Part shown: positions 23,791 through 31,977 of the stretch, piece by piece
Numbering within the stretch: position 1 is the stretch's first letter
How the letters are laid out: each line of letters starts with the position of its first letter
Source: an uncultured Prevotella sp.
Lineage (GTDB): Bacteria > Bacteroidota > Bacteroidia > Bacteroidales > Bacteroidaceae
Length of the DNA: 64,000 nt
Assembly (NCBI GenBank): GCA_946415245.1
Contig: CAMKRS010000003.1
Coordinates: 36,350-100,349, forward strand
Reading direction: 5' to 3'
Translations under genes and position numbers: made by a program
The notes under the pieces: model-generated
The model's database searches: none
The model's input: the letters and a program-made list of their open reading frames with translations, nothing else
What the model was told of the DNA's origin: nothing

Positions 23791-25077
23791 TTATTTTTTC
23801 AGATTCAGGCGGAGACCAAGCTGGAGGTTGAAACTGGTGGGCTGGTCCTTGAAGTAGTTGCACAAACGACTACCGTTGTCGAAGTAGTGCTTCACACCTG
23901 GTTCGGCATATAGGCCAAACTGAGGCAGGATATTATATTGAAGGCCTACCCCACCCTGAACGGAGAACTGCAAGCGGTCGCGATTGAGATGCTGCGTCAC
24001 ACCCTCGGAAGCCAGATACGTCTTGATGTTGTAATCGGCCTCAGCACCAGCAGACAGATAGATGTTCAAGCCACCACGATGGAACAGTTGATACTGCGCA
24101 TTCAGTGGAATGCCCAAATAATGAAGTATCTGTTCCTGCGAGATAGCAGAACCGTTGATGATAGACGCGAAGTCGGAGTGCAGACGGGTGTAGATGATGC
24201 CCGACGACAACGACCATTTCGTCGACAGCGGATAACTGACAGACAGTCCGATAGCGATGGGCAGATAGTGTTTCTGTCGCTCTTCGTAGCCAACGAGATA
24301 GATAGGTTCGTCGCTCCGAGTGAGGGCTCTGTTGTGAGGCAGATACTGGTCTATTTCATAGCGAGCTGCCAAAGCATCGTCCATTCGCACACCATTGGAT
24401 CGCTGCAGATGATTAAAGCCGTTGGAAGCATAGAGGGCGAGGGTCATTGCTTTGTCGGCTTTGGAAGACAATTGGGCGATTGCTTCGTCTATCTGGTGAA
24501 GGGGATCGTCGGTTTCGAGTTCTTTCTGAGGAAAGCGCCCCTTCAGGTCGAGTGGAGAATTGAGAGTTGAGAATTGAGAGATATCATTACTCTGCTGCGG
24601 GTTATTCTCAGCCTGAGGAATGTCTGAAATCTCAGTTGTTTCGTGGGTTTCGATGATAGATTTCTCAACAGAAGCCTGAGCCATAAGGTTTGTTGAAGGC
24701 TGAATCACGGGGACAGGCACCCTGATCTCCACTGCGCTACTATCATTGAGCCAGTCCCCATGATTCTTCTGCGACTCGGTAGGCACCTGTGGATTGGCCT
24801 GCGAGAGTTCTGGCTGAGGAGTTTGGGGAGTCTGAGGGGTTGGGGCTTCTGGGTTCGAAGAATGCCACAAGCGATAGCCTCCGCCAGCTACGAGAAGGGC
24901 GAGAGTTGCAGCCACAGCCCAACGGCGCAAGGGTACGAAACGGGCACGAGGCTTCTTGTTGCCTGCGAGGTCTTTGGGCAAGGCTGCCTCAATATCAGCC
25001 CACAGGTCGTCTGGTGGAGCTACTTCGCGCTCTGCCAGCTTATCATGCAGTTGTTGAGTCCATTTGTCCATTTTCAT
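23791..25077 (-). CDS. Beta-barrel protein with anti-sigma-like N-terminus (paralogue 2)
   Basis: A 428-residue paralogue of 10699-11877. Residues 1-45 (MKMDKWTQQLHDKLAEREVAPP, DLWADIEAALP) form the sigma-partner-like part, one membrane helix lies at about 52-66 (WAVAATLALLVAGGG), a long Pro/Gln/Ser linker follows (70-200), and the porin-like barrel extends to FNLQLGLRLNLKK. It overlaps the upstream sigma gene by 4 bases. A 7-bp repeat (24557-24577) encodes STLNS in the linker. It probably transmits an envelope signal to its cognate sigma factor; the barrel's role is unclear. Confidence 0.75.
   Translation of the reverse strand: MKMDKWTQQLHDKLAEREVAPPDDLWADIEAALPKDLAGNKKPRARFVPLRRWAVAATLALLVAGGGYRLWHSSNPEAPTPQTPQTPQPELSQANPQVPTESQKNHGDWLNDSSAVEIRVPVPVIQPSTNLMAQASVEKSIIETHETTEISDIPQAENNPQQSNDISQFSTLNSPLDLKGRFPQKELETDDPLHQIDEAIAQLSSKADKAMTLALYASNGFNHLQRSNGVRMDDALAARYEIDQYLPHNRALTRSDEPIYLVGYEERQKHYLPIAIGLSVSYPLSTKWSLSSGIIYTRLHSDFASIINGSAISQEQILHYLGIPLNAQYQLFHRGGLNIYLSAGAEADYNIKTYLASEGVTQHLNRDRLQFSVQGGVGLQYNILPQFGLYAEPGVKHYFDNGSRLCNYFKDQPTSFNLQLGLRLNLKK
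24557..24577. repeat. 7-bp repeat (GARTTGA)x3 inside a coding region
   Basis: GAATTGA, GAGTTGA, GAATTGA in tandem within the linker of the beta-barrel gene. It is the same family as the repeat in rnc. Confidence 0.8.
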
Positions 25078-25616
25078 ATCCTTTGTTTGTTTTTATATTC
25101 TACGATCATCTGTTGTAGCATCTTCTTCGCTCGGAAGAACAGCATAGCTGAGTTTTGTTCGCTGATGCCGAGCTGTTGGGAGATTTCGCGATGAGAGAGT
25201 TGCTCGAAGACGAAGAGGTTGAGTACCACTCGGTATTTGGCGGGCAGCTGTCCTATCATCGCGTCCAGCAGGTCTGGTGGCACTTCGCCCACATCCGGCT
25301 CTTCGTCTATCACGTCGTCGGGCTTCTCTTCTGTAAAGGGCAGACGCTCATGTTCTCTGATATGGTCGATCGCTCGATTGGCGACAATTCTCGACACCCA
25401 CGACTTCAACGAGCCTTCGCCCCGATAGTCGAAGTGGCCGATGTTGGTGATGATCTTCACGAAACTGTCTTGCAGTACGTCGCGCATGTCGTCACGATTA
25501 GGGATATACCTCAGTCCGATCGCCATTGCATATTTCGAATAGCGATCGTAGAGTCGGCGCATTGCTGCCCGCTCCCCTTTACGTATGGCGTCTAACAGTT
25601 CGCGTTCTGTCTCCAC
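25074..25616 (-). CDS. ECF-type RNA polymerase sigma factor (second module)
   Basis: A 180-residue sigma factor with region 2 (about 12-85: MRRLYDRYSKYAM, DDMRDVLQDSFVKI, KSWVSRIVANRAIDHIR) and region 4 (about 118-170: IGQLPAKYRVVLNLFVFEQLSHREIS in part, and LGISEQNSAMLFFRAK). It is clearly homologous to the sigma factor at 11877 and has the same coupled downstream partner, so the window holds two copies of one signalling module. A small lipoprotein gene ends 10 bases upstream of its start, so all three may form one operon. Confidence 0.92.
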   Translation of the reverse strand: METERELLDAIRKGERAAMRRLYDRYSKYAMAIGLRYIPNRDDMRDVLQDSFVKIITNIGHFDYRGEGSLKSWVSRIVANRAIDHIREHERLPFTEEKPDDVIDEEPDVGEVPPDLLDAMIGQLPAKYRVVLNLFVFEQLSHREISQQLGISEQNSAMLFFRAKKMLQQMIVEYKNKQRI

Positions 25617-25625
25617 AGATATTGT

Positions 25626-26297
25626 TTAGAGTTTTTTCTTTGCAACAAATAATAATACAAAGGGTGACGGGAGGTCGTAAATCTTTGTTTCTAATCCATC
25701 GTAAACAAATACTTGGATTATCTTTATCTTCAGCGTCCATAAACCCGTCTCTATATCGTAAATTGCCTGACTTGGCCTCTCAGATATTAAAAAAAACATC
25801 ATTTCTCTATTTGAATGGTCAACATCATAATACATCATACCTCCATAAATAGAAGTAGATGAAAAGTTGACTTGCATATTAGCTTGTATTTCAGCTTGCA
25901 TTCCTCTAAGATCATAAAAGCCAAAATTGTAATAGGCTTTATTATCTGAAAGACCTAGAGGTATAACACGCATATAACGAGGATAAATTTCCGTTATATT
26001 AATATCCTTTTCCATCCCGATGACTTTCAAAGCTTTTGATACAACAATATCACCTGGAATATGAAACTCTACATAATCACTGTCCATAACAACAATGGCC
26101 GATTCTGATATGACTTGCTGTTCAAGAATCCAATCTCCTTCAAATGTACCAAATTCATAATTCGTATTTACGGAATCATCTCCATTTGGCACGCGGGGTC
26201 CAGGTGCTGCGCTCATGTAATCATCATGTTCATCATCTTTCGTACAGGCAGCGAGGGCTACCACTAGCATCAATAATAGAAATAATTTCTGTTTCAT
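25626..26297 (-). CDS. Lipoprotein of unknown function
   Basis: A 223-residue protein with lipobox signal MKQKLFLLLMLVVALAAC. The mature domain is beta-rich (FGTFEGDWILEQQ, YVEFHIPGDIVV, LWTLKIKIIQVFVYDG). I do not recognise the family. It lies upstream of the second ECF sigma gene in the same direction with a 9-base gap, so it is probably the first gene of that signalling operon and could be a sensed or regulated envelope component. A minus-strand TAATTTTG box is at 26335-26342. Confidence 0.65.
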   Translation of the reverse strand: MKQKLFLLLMLVVALAACTKDDEHDDYMSAAPGPRVPNGDDSVNTNYEFGTFEGDWILEQQVISESAIVVMDSDYVEFHIPGDIVVSKALKVIGMEKDINITEIYPRYMRVIPLGLSDNKAYYNFGFYDLRGMQAEIQANMQVNFSSTSIYGGMMYYDVDHSNREMMFFLISERPSQAIYDIETGLWTLKIKIIQVFVYDGLETKIYDLPSPFVLLFVAKKKL

Positions 26298-26334
26298 ACC
26301 TTTGCTTTTTAATTGTTTTCTACTTTTATAACGG

Positions 26335-26342
26335 CAAAATTA
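26335..26342 (-). promoter_or_regulatory. -7 box of the lipoprotein-sigma-barrel operon
   Basis: CAAAATTA (TAATTTTG on the minus strand), 38 bases from the start at 26297. Confidence 0.45.
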
Positions 26343-26429
26343 CGAAATCTTACACGAAATCCTAAATTATTTTAGGGAAATTCCATTTTCTTTTAGGGGA
26401 AATCCTTTCAAGCGTTGGCGGTTTAGGGC

Positions 26430-26437
26430 TAATTTTG
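26430..26437 (+). promoter_or_regulatory. -7 box of the 26498 gene
   Basis: TAATTTTG, 61 bases before the ATG, divergent from the previous operon. Confidence 0.45.
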
Positions 26438-26497
26438 CAACGTGAAACCTTATAAAGGTAAAAAGATAAAATAGTAAAAAGGTAAAATGTTTGGCTT

Positions 26498-27175
26498 ATG
26501 AAAAGGATGATGATTGCTATGCTGAGCTTGATGCTCACGTTGCCAATGATGGCACAATACGGGCGACCCCGCTACTCTTCAGGTCGCTATGGATATAGTA
26601 CGTATACCCGTACGAGTTATCGTCACAACCCCGTGAACTCCTACTTCGGATTCCGTGTAGGTGGGGCGTTCTCGACGGTCAGCTCTGATGACAAGTATCT
26701 CGATGGCGGTACGATGCGCTCAGGTCTGAACGTGGGCGCTGTGGCTGGATTCCAAGTGGCTCCTCACGCACCTATCTATTTCGAGACGGGTCTCTCCTTT
26801 ATAGAAAAAGGTGGTAAGGGCAACTTCGAAGGTCGTAAGTTTACCTATAACCTCGACTATCTGGAAGTGCCGCTGTTGCTGAAGTACGACTATAAGGTGG
26901 ATCGCGATCTGAGCATCCAGCCCTTCTTAGGCGGTTATGTGGCAGCAGGCGTAGGCGGAAAGATTAAGGATTTCGGCCATCGTCAGGCTTACAGCTCCTA
27001 CGATGATGATGCTTTCAATCGTTTCGATGGAGGTATTAAGGTGGGTTGTGGCTTGCAGTTCAACTACCTTTATGCGGAAGTGGGCTACGACTTTGGTCTG
27101 TCAAATATCAGTCGTGACTACTTCGACGATGCCCATACGGGCAGCCTCTTCGCAACGATCGGCGTAAACTTCTAA
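26498..27175 (+). CDS. Porin-like outer-membrane beta-barrel protein
   Basis: A 225-residue protein with signal peptide MKRMMIAMLSLMLTLPMMAQ, then an arginine/tyrosine-rich stretch (YGRPRYSSGRYGYSTYTRTS) and an OMP_b-brl_2-type barrel: YFGFRVGGAFS, FETGLSFIEKGGKG, YLEVPLLLKYDYKV and a last strand SLFATIGVNF. It probably sits in the outer membrane. It is divergent from the second ECF sigma operon and could belong to its regulon, which is only inferred from position. Its stop is 6 bases before a 22-bp-period palindrome array. Confidence 0.82.
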   Translation: MKRMMIAMLSLMLTLPMMAQYGRPRYSSGRYGYSTYTRTSYRHNPVNSYFGFRVGGAFSTVSSDDKYLDGGTMRSGLNVGAVAGFQVAPHAPIYFETGLSFIEKGGKGNFEGRKFTYNLDYLEVPLLLKYDYKVDRDLSIQPFLGGYVAAGVGGKIKDFGHRQAYSSYDDDAFNRFDGGIKVGCGLQFNYLYAEVGYDFGLSNISRDYFDDAHTGSLFATIGVNF

Positions 27176-27180
27176 AATTA

Positions 27181-27239
27181 TTCCCACGTTGGGAACGTTT
27201 CATTCCCACCGTGGGAATCAAATGTTCCCAGTCTGGGAA
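27181..27239. repeat. Three 15-bp palindromes at exact 22-bp period
   Basis: TTCCCACGTTGGGAA (27181), TTCCCACCGTGGGAA (27203) and TTCCCAGTCTGGGAA (27225) share arms TTCCCA/TGGGAA with variable centres and are separated by 7-bp spacers that differ (CGTTTCA, TCAAATG). They fill the gap between two convergent genes. Each could form a short hairpin or bind a dimeric protein. The spacing of two helical turns favours ordered DNA binding. Confidence 0.9.
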
Positions 27240-27246
27240 TGAAAAG

Positions 27247-28302
27247 TTAGCTTTCTGCAAAGGCTGCAGCCTCTGCTTCAGCGATAATATCTTCGCGTGA
27301 TTTCTCTTTGTGAGAGATATCGGAGAGGTCGAAGTCGTCTTCGAATTGAGAATTGAGAGTTGAGAGTTGAGAGTTTGGATTACCTTCTTCGCTTGGGTCT
27401 GTGGAAGGGGTATTCTCTTTCCTCTTTCCACTTTCCTCTTTCCTCAAATCCTCCTGCTCGATGATAAAATCCTCCTGTTCTTTCTCCGGATCAGGCACGA
27501 GCATCGTGGGCTCTTCCTCCATCTTCGTGCGATCAGACTTTGCCTTGAAGATGGCATCCACGAACTGCGGTTCGCGCTTCAGCTTCTGCAGCGTCTCTTT
27601 CGAGGCGTTCTGCTGGGCCTCTTTCTTGGAATAGCCTGAGCCGCGCTCGCCTTCGACACCCTCGATGACCACCTGGAAACTGAAAATCGGACTTCCGTTA
27701 TCGTCCAGCTTCTGTTTCAACATGCGATACTCCATACGTACCTTGTTCTTCTGGCTCCACTCCAACAGCTTCGACTTGAAGTTCACCTCCTTGAAGGCCA
27801 CCTTGTCGAGGTTGATGTATCTGCCCAGCACACGATTCTCCCAGAACCACATACAGGCATCGTAGCCACGATCCAGATAGATGGCGCCCACCAAAGCCTC
27901 GAAAGCATTGCCGTTGACGTAGCTGTTGTGCGAGTTGCTGCGACCTGCCGAGAGGAGAAGCTGCGAGAGTCCCATCTCGTTGGCGAGCTTGCCTAAGGTC
28001 TCACGACTGACCAGTTTACTGCGGGTATTCGTCAAAAAACCCTCACGCTTACCCTCGTATTGCTTATAGACAATGTGTCCCACTATCGCATCGAGGATGG
28101 CATCGCCCAAGAACTCCAAGCGTTCGTTGTTCAACGGCTTACCCTTGTCATTACGACGACCTATGCTCTTGTGCATCAGCGCCTGACGGTAATACTCGAT
28201 GTGGTGCGGATAGAAACCGAGAATCTCGTAGAGAGAAGAAAAAAGCTCCTTCTCCTTGCGGAAAGGGAGCTTGATATGATCAATGATGTTATTAATCCAC
28301 AT
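27247..28302 (-). CDS. rnc: Ribonuclease III with long acidic C-terminal extension
   Basis: A 351-residue RNase III when started at the ATG at 28302 (MWINNIIDHIKLPFRKEKEL), which overlaps the fabF stop by 11 bases; the longer ORF start would lie far inside fabF. The catalytic motif NERLEFLGDAILDAIVG and the C-terminal double-stranded RNA-binding domain (about 175-245: NFKSKLLEW to SKKEAQQNASKETL) are complete. It processes rRNA and structured mRNAs. Typical RNase III ends there; here about 100 further residues, rich in Glu, Lys and Ser, follow. They include NSQLSTLNSQ, encoded by a 7-bp repeat. Cotranscribed with acpP and fabF. Confidence 0.92.
   Translation of the reverse strand: MWINNIIDHIKLPFRKEKELFSSLYEILGFYPHHIEYYRQALMHKSIGRRNDKGKPLNNERLEFLGDAILDAIVGHIVYKQYEGKREGFLTNTRSKLVSRETLGKLANEMGLSQLLLSAGRSNSHNSYVNGNAFEALVGAIYLDRGYDACMWFWENRVLGRYINLDKVAFKEVNFKSKLLEWSQKNKVRMEYRMLKQKLDDNGSPIFSFQVVIEGVEGERGSGYSKKEAQQNASKETLQKLKREPQFVDAIFKAKSDRTKMEEEPTMLVPDPEKEQEDFIIEQEDLRKEESGKRKENTPSTDPSEEGNPNSQLSTLNSQFEDDFDLSDISHKEKSREDIIAEAEAAAFAES
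27343..27377. repeat. 7-bp repeat (GARTTGA)x5 inside rnc
   Basis: GAATTGA twice, GAGTTGA twice and a final GAGTTTG, perfectly periodic at 7 bp, in the 3' extension of rnc. Unit gain or loss would change the reading frame of the C-terminal tail. Confidence 0.85.
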
Positions 28303-29554
28303 ACTTCTTGAAGACAACACAAGCATTATGACCACCAAAGCCGAAGGTATTGCTGAGACCAGCACGTACCTCACGCTTCTGAGCCTTGTTGAATGTGAAG
28401 TTCAGATTGTAGTCAATCTCAGGATCCTCATCGCCCTCCTCGTGGTTGATGGTGGGAGGAATGATGTCATTCTTCACTGCGAGCACAGTAGCCATAGCCT
28501 CAACGGCTCCAGCAGCACCCAGCAGGTGACCAGTCATTGACTTCGTAGATGAAATATTCAGTTTGAAGGCAGCGTCGCCAAAGACGTCCTTGATGGCCTT
28601 AGCCTCAGAGATATCACCCACGTGGGTAGAAGTACCGTGAACGTTGATGTAGTCGATCTCATCGGGCTGCATACCAGCATCCTCAAGAGCATTCTGCATC
28701 ACAAGCTTGGCACCCAGTCCCTCAGGATGAGAAGCGGTGATATGATGTGCATCAGCACTCATACCGGCACCCACCATCTCAGCATAGATCTGCGCTCCAC
28801 GAGCCTTAGCATGCTCGAGTTCCTCGAGGATCATACAACCAGCACCCTCGCCCATGATGAAACCATCACGAGAGGCACTGAACGGACGGCTGGCCTTCTC
28901 AGGCTCATCATTGCGGGTAGAAAGCGCATGCATAGCATTGAAACCACCTACGCCCGTAGCACAGATAGCAGCCTCAGCACCACCAGCTACGATGGCGTTG
29001 GCCTTACCCAAACGTATGAGATTGAAGGCATCAGCAAGTGCGTTAGAAGAAGAGGCACAAGCAGAAGCGGTGATATAGTTGGGGCCGTGGAAGCCATACT
29101 GAATCGAAATCTGACCTGCTGCGATGTCAGCAATCATCTTCGGAATGAAGAACGGATTGAACTTAGGACCATCGGCCTCGTGTACACCATAGTACTTCAC
29201 TTCTTCCTCGAAGGTCTTAATTCCACCAATACCTACGCCAAAGACCACACCAATGCGGTTCTTGTCTTCAGTCTCGAGATCCATCTTACTGTCTTCGACA
29301 GCCTGCTTGGCGGCAATCATGGCCAGCTGGGTATAGCGGTCCATCTTACGAGCCTCCTTGCGGTCGATAAAGTCGTTGATATTGAGGTTCTTCACCTCAC
29401 AAGCGAACTGTGTCTTAAAATTACTTGCATCAAAAAGTGTAATAGGTGCTGCGCCGCTTACTCCGTTGATGAGGTTGTTCCACATCTCTTCAGGAGTGTT
29501 GCCGACTGGCGTCACTGCGCCAAGACCTGTTACAACTACTCTTTTTAATTCCAT
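28292..29554 (-). CDS. fabF: 3-oxoacyl-ACP synthase II
   Basis: A 420-residue condensing enzyme of fatty acid elongation. It joins malonyl-ACP to acyl-ACP in the cytoplasm. The catalytic triad is visible: Cys in TASACASSSNAL, His in INVHGTSTHVGD and His in KSMTGHLLGAAG. The N-terminus RVVVTGLGAVTPVG is typical. It follows acpP by 65 bases, with a strong hairpin between them, and its end overlaps rnc, giving the order acpP-fabF-rnc common in bacteria. Confidence 0.97.
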   Translation of the reverse strand: MELKRVVVTGLGAVTPVGNTPEEMWNNLINGVSGAAPITLFDASNFKTQFACEVKNLNINDFIDRKEARKMDRYTQLAMIAAKQAVEDSKMDLETEDKNRIGVVFGVGIGGIKTFEEEVKYYGVHEADGPKFNPFFIPKMIADIAAGQISIQYGFHGPNYITASACASSSNALADAFNLIRLGKANAIVAGGAEAAICATGVGGFNAMHALSTRNDEPEKASRPFSASRDGFIMGEGAGCMILEELEHAKARGAQIYAEMVGAGMSADAHHITASHPEGLGAKLVMQNALEDAGMQPDEIDYINVHGTSTHVGDISEAKAIKDVFGDAAFKLNISSTKSMTGHLLGAAGAVEAMATVLAVKNDIIPPTINHEEGDEDPEIDYNLNFTFNKAQKREVRAGLSNTFGFGGHNACVVFKKYVD

Positions 29555-29569
29555 AAGCTACTTTTAAAG

Positions 29570-29605
29570 CATAATGGTTGCTTCGAATAGGAAGCAACCA
29601 TTATG
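29570..29605 (-). terminator. Intercistronic hairpin between acpP and fabF
   Basis: A perfect 15-bp stem CATAATGGTTGCTTC / GAAGCAACCATTATG with a 6-base loop lies in the acpP-fabF spacer. There is no strong U-run in the direction of transcription (CTTTAAAAG follows), so it may attenuate or protect the acpP transcript rather than end all transcription. Confidence 0.7.
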
Positions 29606-29619
29606 TTATTCATCAAAAT

Positions 29620-29856
29620 TTATTTTGCGTTCTCCTCGATATAAGCGATAGCATCACCTACAGTACCGATCTTCTCAGCCTTATCGTCGGGGATAGAGAT
29701 ACCAAACTCCTTCTCAAACTCCATGATGAGCTCAACGGTATCCAGAGAGTCTGCACCCAGATCGTTAGTGAAACTTGCCTCGGGCTTAACCTCAGCCTCA
29801 TCAACACCCAGTTTGTCTACGATAATAGCCTTTACTTTGCTTTCAATTTCTGACAT
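29620..29856 (-). CDS. acpP: Acyl carrier protein
   Basis: A 78-residue acidic protein. Ser in [10 protein letters not shown] is the site of 4'-phosphopantetheine attachment by ACP synthase. Length and sequence ([20 protein letters not shown]) are typical. It carries acyl chains in fatty acid and lipid A synthesis. It is the first gene of the acpP-fabF-rnc unit, and the hairpin after it could raise its level relative to FabF, as the cell needs far more ACP than condensing enzyme. Confidence 0.97.
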   Translation of the reverse strand: MSEIESKVKAIIVDKLGVDEAEVKPEASFTNDLGADSLDTVELIMEFEKEFGISIPDDKAEKIGTVGDAIAYIEENAK

Positions 29857-29991
29857 AATTTTCTTTCTTTAAAATGTTAATAATGTATTTGCTATCTTGA
29901 AAATTTTGCGATTTTTTCGCTTTCGGGGTGCAAAGTAACACATTTTCTTTGAGTTACGCAAATTTTTTTAAGGAAAACTCACTCTCTTTTG

Positions 29992-30032
29992 CACAAAAGG
30001 GGTATATTTGTGCATTTTTTTGCCCTTTTGTG
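29992..30032 (+). promoter_or_regulatory. Inverted repeat enclosing a -7 box
   Basis: CACAAAAGGG (29992-30001) and CCCTTTTGTG (30023-30032) are perfect 10-bp arms. The TATATTTG box at 30003-30010 lies between them. This looks like an operator over a promoter in the 285-bp acpP/DUF4254 divergent region. Confidence 0.5.
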
Positions 30033-30107
30033 TGCGTTACCAACACTAAAAATGCAAAAAATGGATGAAAATATCACTAATTCGTTGGTCAATTCAAAAA
30101 CTTTCTG

Positions 30108-30115
30108 TAGCTTTG
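30108..30115 (+). promoter_or_regulatory. -7 box of the DUF4254 gene
   Basis: TAGCTTTG, 27 bases before the ATG at 30142, supporting that start over the ORF-track start at 29989. Confidence 0.55.
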
Positions 30116-30141
30116 CAAATCAAACAAATCATTTTTTGATA

Positions 30142-30744
30142 ATGTCATTTACAGAGCACGCTAATGAAATCTTCAATCAGGTGATTAAGGACTATCATCT
30201 GACAGATAATGTAGACACCCCCATTCATAATCCTTATGAGCGGGACAGCATCGAGTTCAACCTGTATCTGAAATGTTGGATCGACACCGTTCAGTGGCAT
30301 TATGAGGATATCATCCGCGACCCACATATCGATCCCGTTGAGGCGCTGGCCCTGAAACGGAGAATCGACAGAAGCAATCAGGACCGTACTGATCTGGTGG
30401 AGGAAATCGATTCCTATTTCCGTCAGACTTACAGTCACGTGAAGCCTGAGGCTGATGCCAAGCTGAATACGGAGAGTCCTGCGTGGGCTGTCGATCGTCT
30501 GAGTATCCTGGCTCTGAAGATCTATCATATGCAGGAGCAGGTGGATCGAAAGGATGCCTCAGCAGAGCATATCGCCAAGTGTCAGGCTAAATTGGAAGTG
30601 CTTCTGGAACAGCAGAAAGACCTCTCGCTGGCTATCGACCAGTTGTTGGAAGATATTGAGGCAGGACGGAAATATATGAAGGTATACCGTCAGATGAAGA
30701 TGTATAACGACCCCGCTACGAATCCAATACTTTACAAGAAGTGA
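30142..30744 (+). CDS. DUF4254 domain protein
   Basis: A 200-residue, mostly helical cytoplasmic protein starting MSFTEHANEIFNQVIKDYH. It has conserved WHYEDIIRDP and LKRRIDRSNQDRTDLVEEID stretches, followed by long heptad-like helices (AKCQAKLEVLLEQQKDLSLAIDQL, in part). This is the DUF4254 family of Bacteroidetes, whose genes are found beside glycosyltransferases, as here; its stop overlaps the GT9 start (GTGA). A role in lipopolysaccharide core or heptose/Kdo-type sugar assembly is inferred from that neighbour only. Confidence 0.82.
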   Translation: MSFTEHANEIFNQVIKDYHLTDNVDTPIHNPYERDSIEFNLYLKCWIDTVQWHYEDIIRDPHIDPVEALALKRRIDRSNQDRTDLVEEIDSYFRQTYSHVKPEADAKLNTESPAWAVDRLSILALKIYHMQEQVDRKDASAEHIAKCQAKLEVLLEQQKDLSLAIDQLLEDIEAGRKYMKVYRQMKMYNDPATNPILYKK

Positions 30745-31793
30745 AAAAAGAGCATATCCTGGTCATCCGCTTCTCATCGTTGGGCGACATCGCTATGACT
30801 GTACCTGTGGTATGGTCATTGGCCAATCAATATCCTGACATCCGCATCACAGTACTGAGTCGCGGATATGCCCGTACACTATTTGCTGATCTGGCTCCCA
30901 ACGTGAATTTCATGGAGGCAGACCTGAAAGTAGAGTATCATGGCATCAAGGGTCTGAATGCGCTCTATCGTCGTTTGGTAGCCAAGCAGTTTACCAAAGT
31001 GGCTGATCTGCATAATGTGCTTCGCTCTGAGTATCTGCGTATGCGTTTCAACTTGGGGCGCTATCGTGTGGAGCATATCAACAAGCATCGCAAGGACCGT
31101 CGCCATCTGGTGTCGTATAAACATAAGGTAAAGAAACAGTTGCCTACCTCGTTTGAGAACTATCTGAAGGTTTTCGAGCAGTTAGGCTATCCTGTCAACA
31201 TCCAGCAATTCCATTCCATCTTCCCGGAAGAAGGGGGCAACCTGAATCTGCTTCCTAAGGAGATTGGTCCGAAGAAGAACTTTGAACAATGGATTGGCAT
31301 TGCACCATTTGCGGCCCACGAAGGTAAGATCTATCCGCCACGATTGATGGAACAGGTGATTCACCAGTTGTTGGAGAAATATCCCAAGTGTCGTATTTTT
31401 TTCTTTGGCAAAGGTCACAATGAAGATAAGTATCTCAATATGTGGTGTGCTCAATATCGCCAGTGTCTCAATGCCACCTACTATTGTGAGAATATGTATC
31501 AGGAGTTGATTATCATGAGTCACTTGGATGTGATGGTGTCGATGGACTCTGCCAATATGCATCTGGCTTCATTGACAGCTGTGCCTGTGGTGAGCATCTG
31601 GGGCGCTACGCATCCCTATGCGGGTTTCCTGGGCTTCGGACAGCCTAAAGATAATATCATCCAACTCGATCTCGATTGCAGACCTTGCAGTATCTATGGT
31701 CAGAAGCCTTGTCAGCGTGGCGACTATGCTTGTATGAAGAACATTCCGCCAGAGCGGATTGTTGAAAGAATAGAATCTATCATTAATAACTAA
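30741..31793 (+). CDS. Glycosyltransferase family 9 (heptosyltransferase-like)
   Basis: A 350-residue GT9 enzyme with a GTG start that overlaps the previous stop. The N-terminal [20 protein letters not shown] and the C-terminal nucleotide-sugar-binding [26 protein letters not shown] match heptosyltransferases, which add sugars to the lipopolysaccharide core at the inner membrane. C-terminal cysteines ([20 protein letters not shown]) are typical of Bacteroidetes members. It is coupled to the DUF4254 gene. Confidence 0.92.
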   Translation: MKKEHILVIRFSSLGDIAMTVPVVWSLANQYPDIRITVLSRGYARTLFADLAPNVNFMEADLKVEYHGIKGLNALYRRLVAKQFTKVADLHNVLRSEYLRMRFNLGRYRVEHINKHRKDRRHLVSYKHKVKKQLPTSFENYLKVFEQLGYPVNIQQFHSIFPEEGGNLNLLPKEIGPKKNFEQWIGIAPFAAHEGKIYPPRLMEQVIHQLLEKYPKCRIFFFGKGHNEDKYLNMWCAQYRQCLNATYYCENMYQELIIMSHLDVMVSMDSANMHLASLTAVPVVSIWGATHPYAGFLGFGQPKDNIIQLDLDCRPCSIYGQKPCQRGDYACMKNIPPERIVERIESIINN

Positions 31794-31806
31794 AACAAGT
31801 ACGATT

Positions 31807-31971
31807 ATGAAAAAGTTTGTTTGCGACATCTGTGGTTATGTTTATGACCCAGCAGAGGGTGATGCTGATGGCGGCATTGCTCCAGGCACTGCCTTCGAAG
31901 ACATCCCTGAGGATTGGGTTTGCCCAGTCTGTGGTGTAGGAAAGAGTGATTTTTCACCCGTTGAGGAGTAA
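31807..31971 (+). CDS. Rubredoxin
   Basis: A 54-residue ORF below the size limit of the supplied track. The sequence [19 protein letters not shown] and later [14 protein letters not shown] carries the two CxxCG knuckles that bind one iron. The spacing and the conserved Tyr/Trp residues are those of rubredoxin, a small electron carrier used for oxygen and peroxide detoxification in anaerobes. It starts 13 bases after the GT9 stop and ends just before a repeat/terminator region. Confidence 0.96.
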   Translation: MKKFVCDICGYVYDPAEGDADGGIAPGTAFEDIPEDWVCPVCGVGKSDFSPVEE

Positions 31972-31977
31972 CTTTTT

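Noticed and set aside
27181-27239. A very small CRISPR array
   Set aside because: The repeats are palindromes with variable centres, the spacers are only 7 bp, and there are no cas genes in the window.
28303-28374. Upstream start for RNase III as given in the ORF track
   Set aside because: It would lie deep within fabF on the same strand; the ATG at 28302 gives the normal RNase III start.
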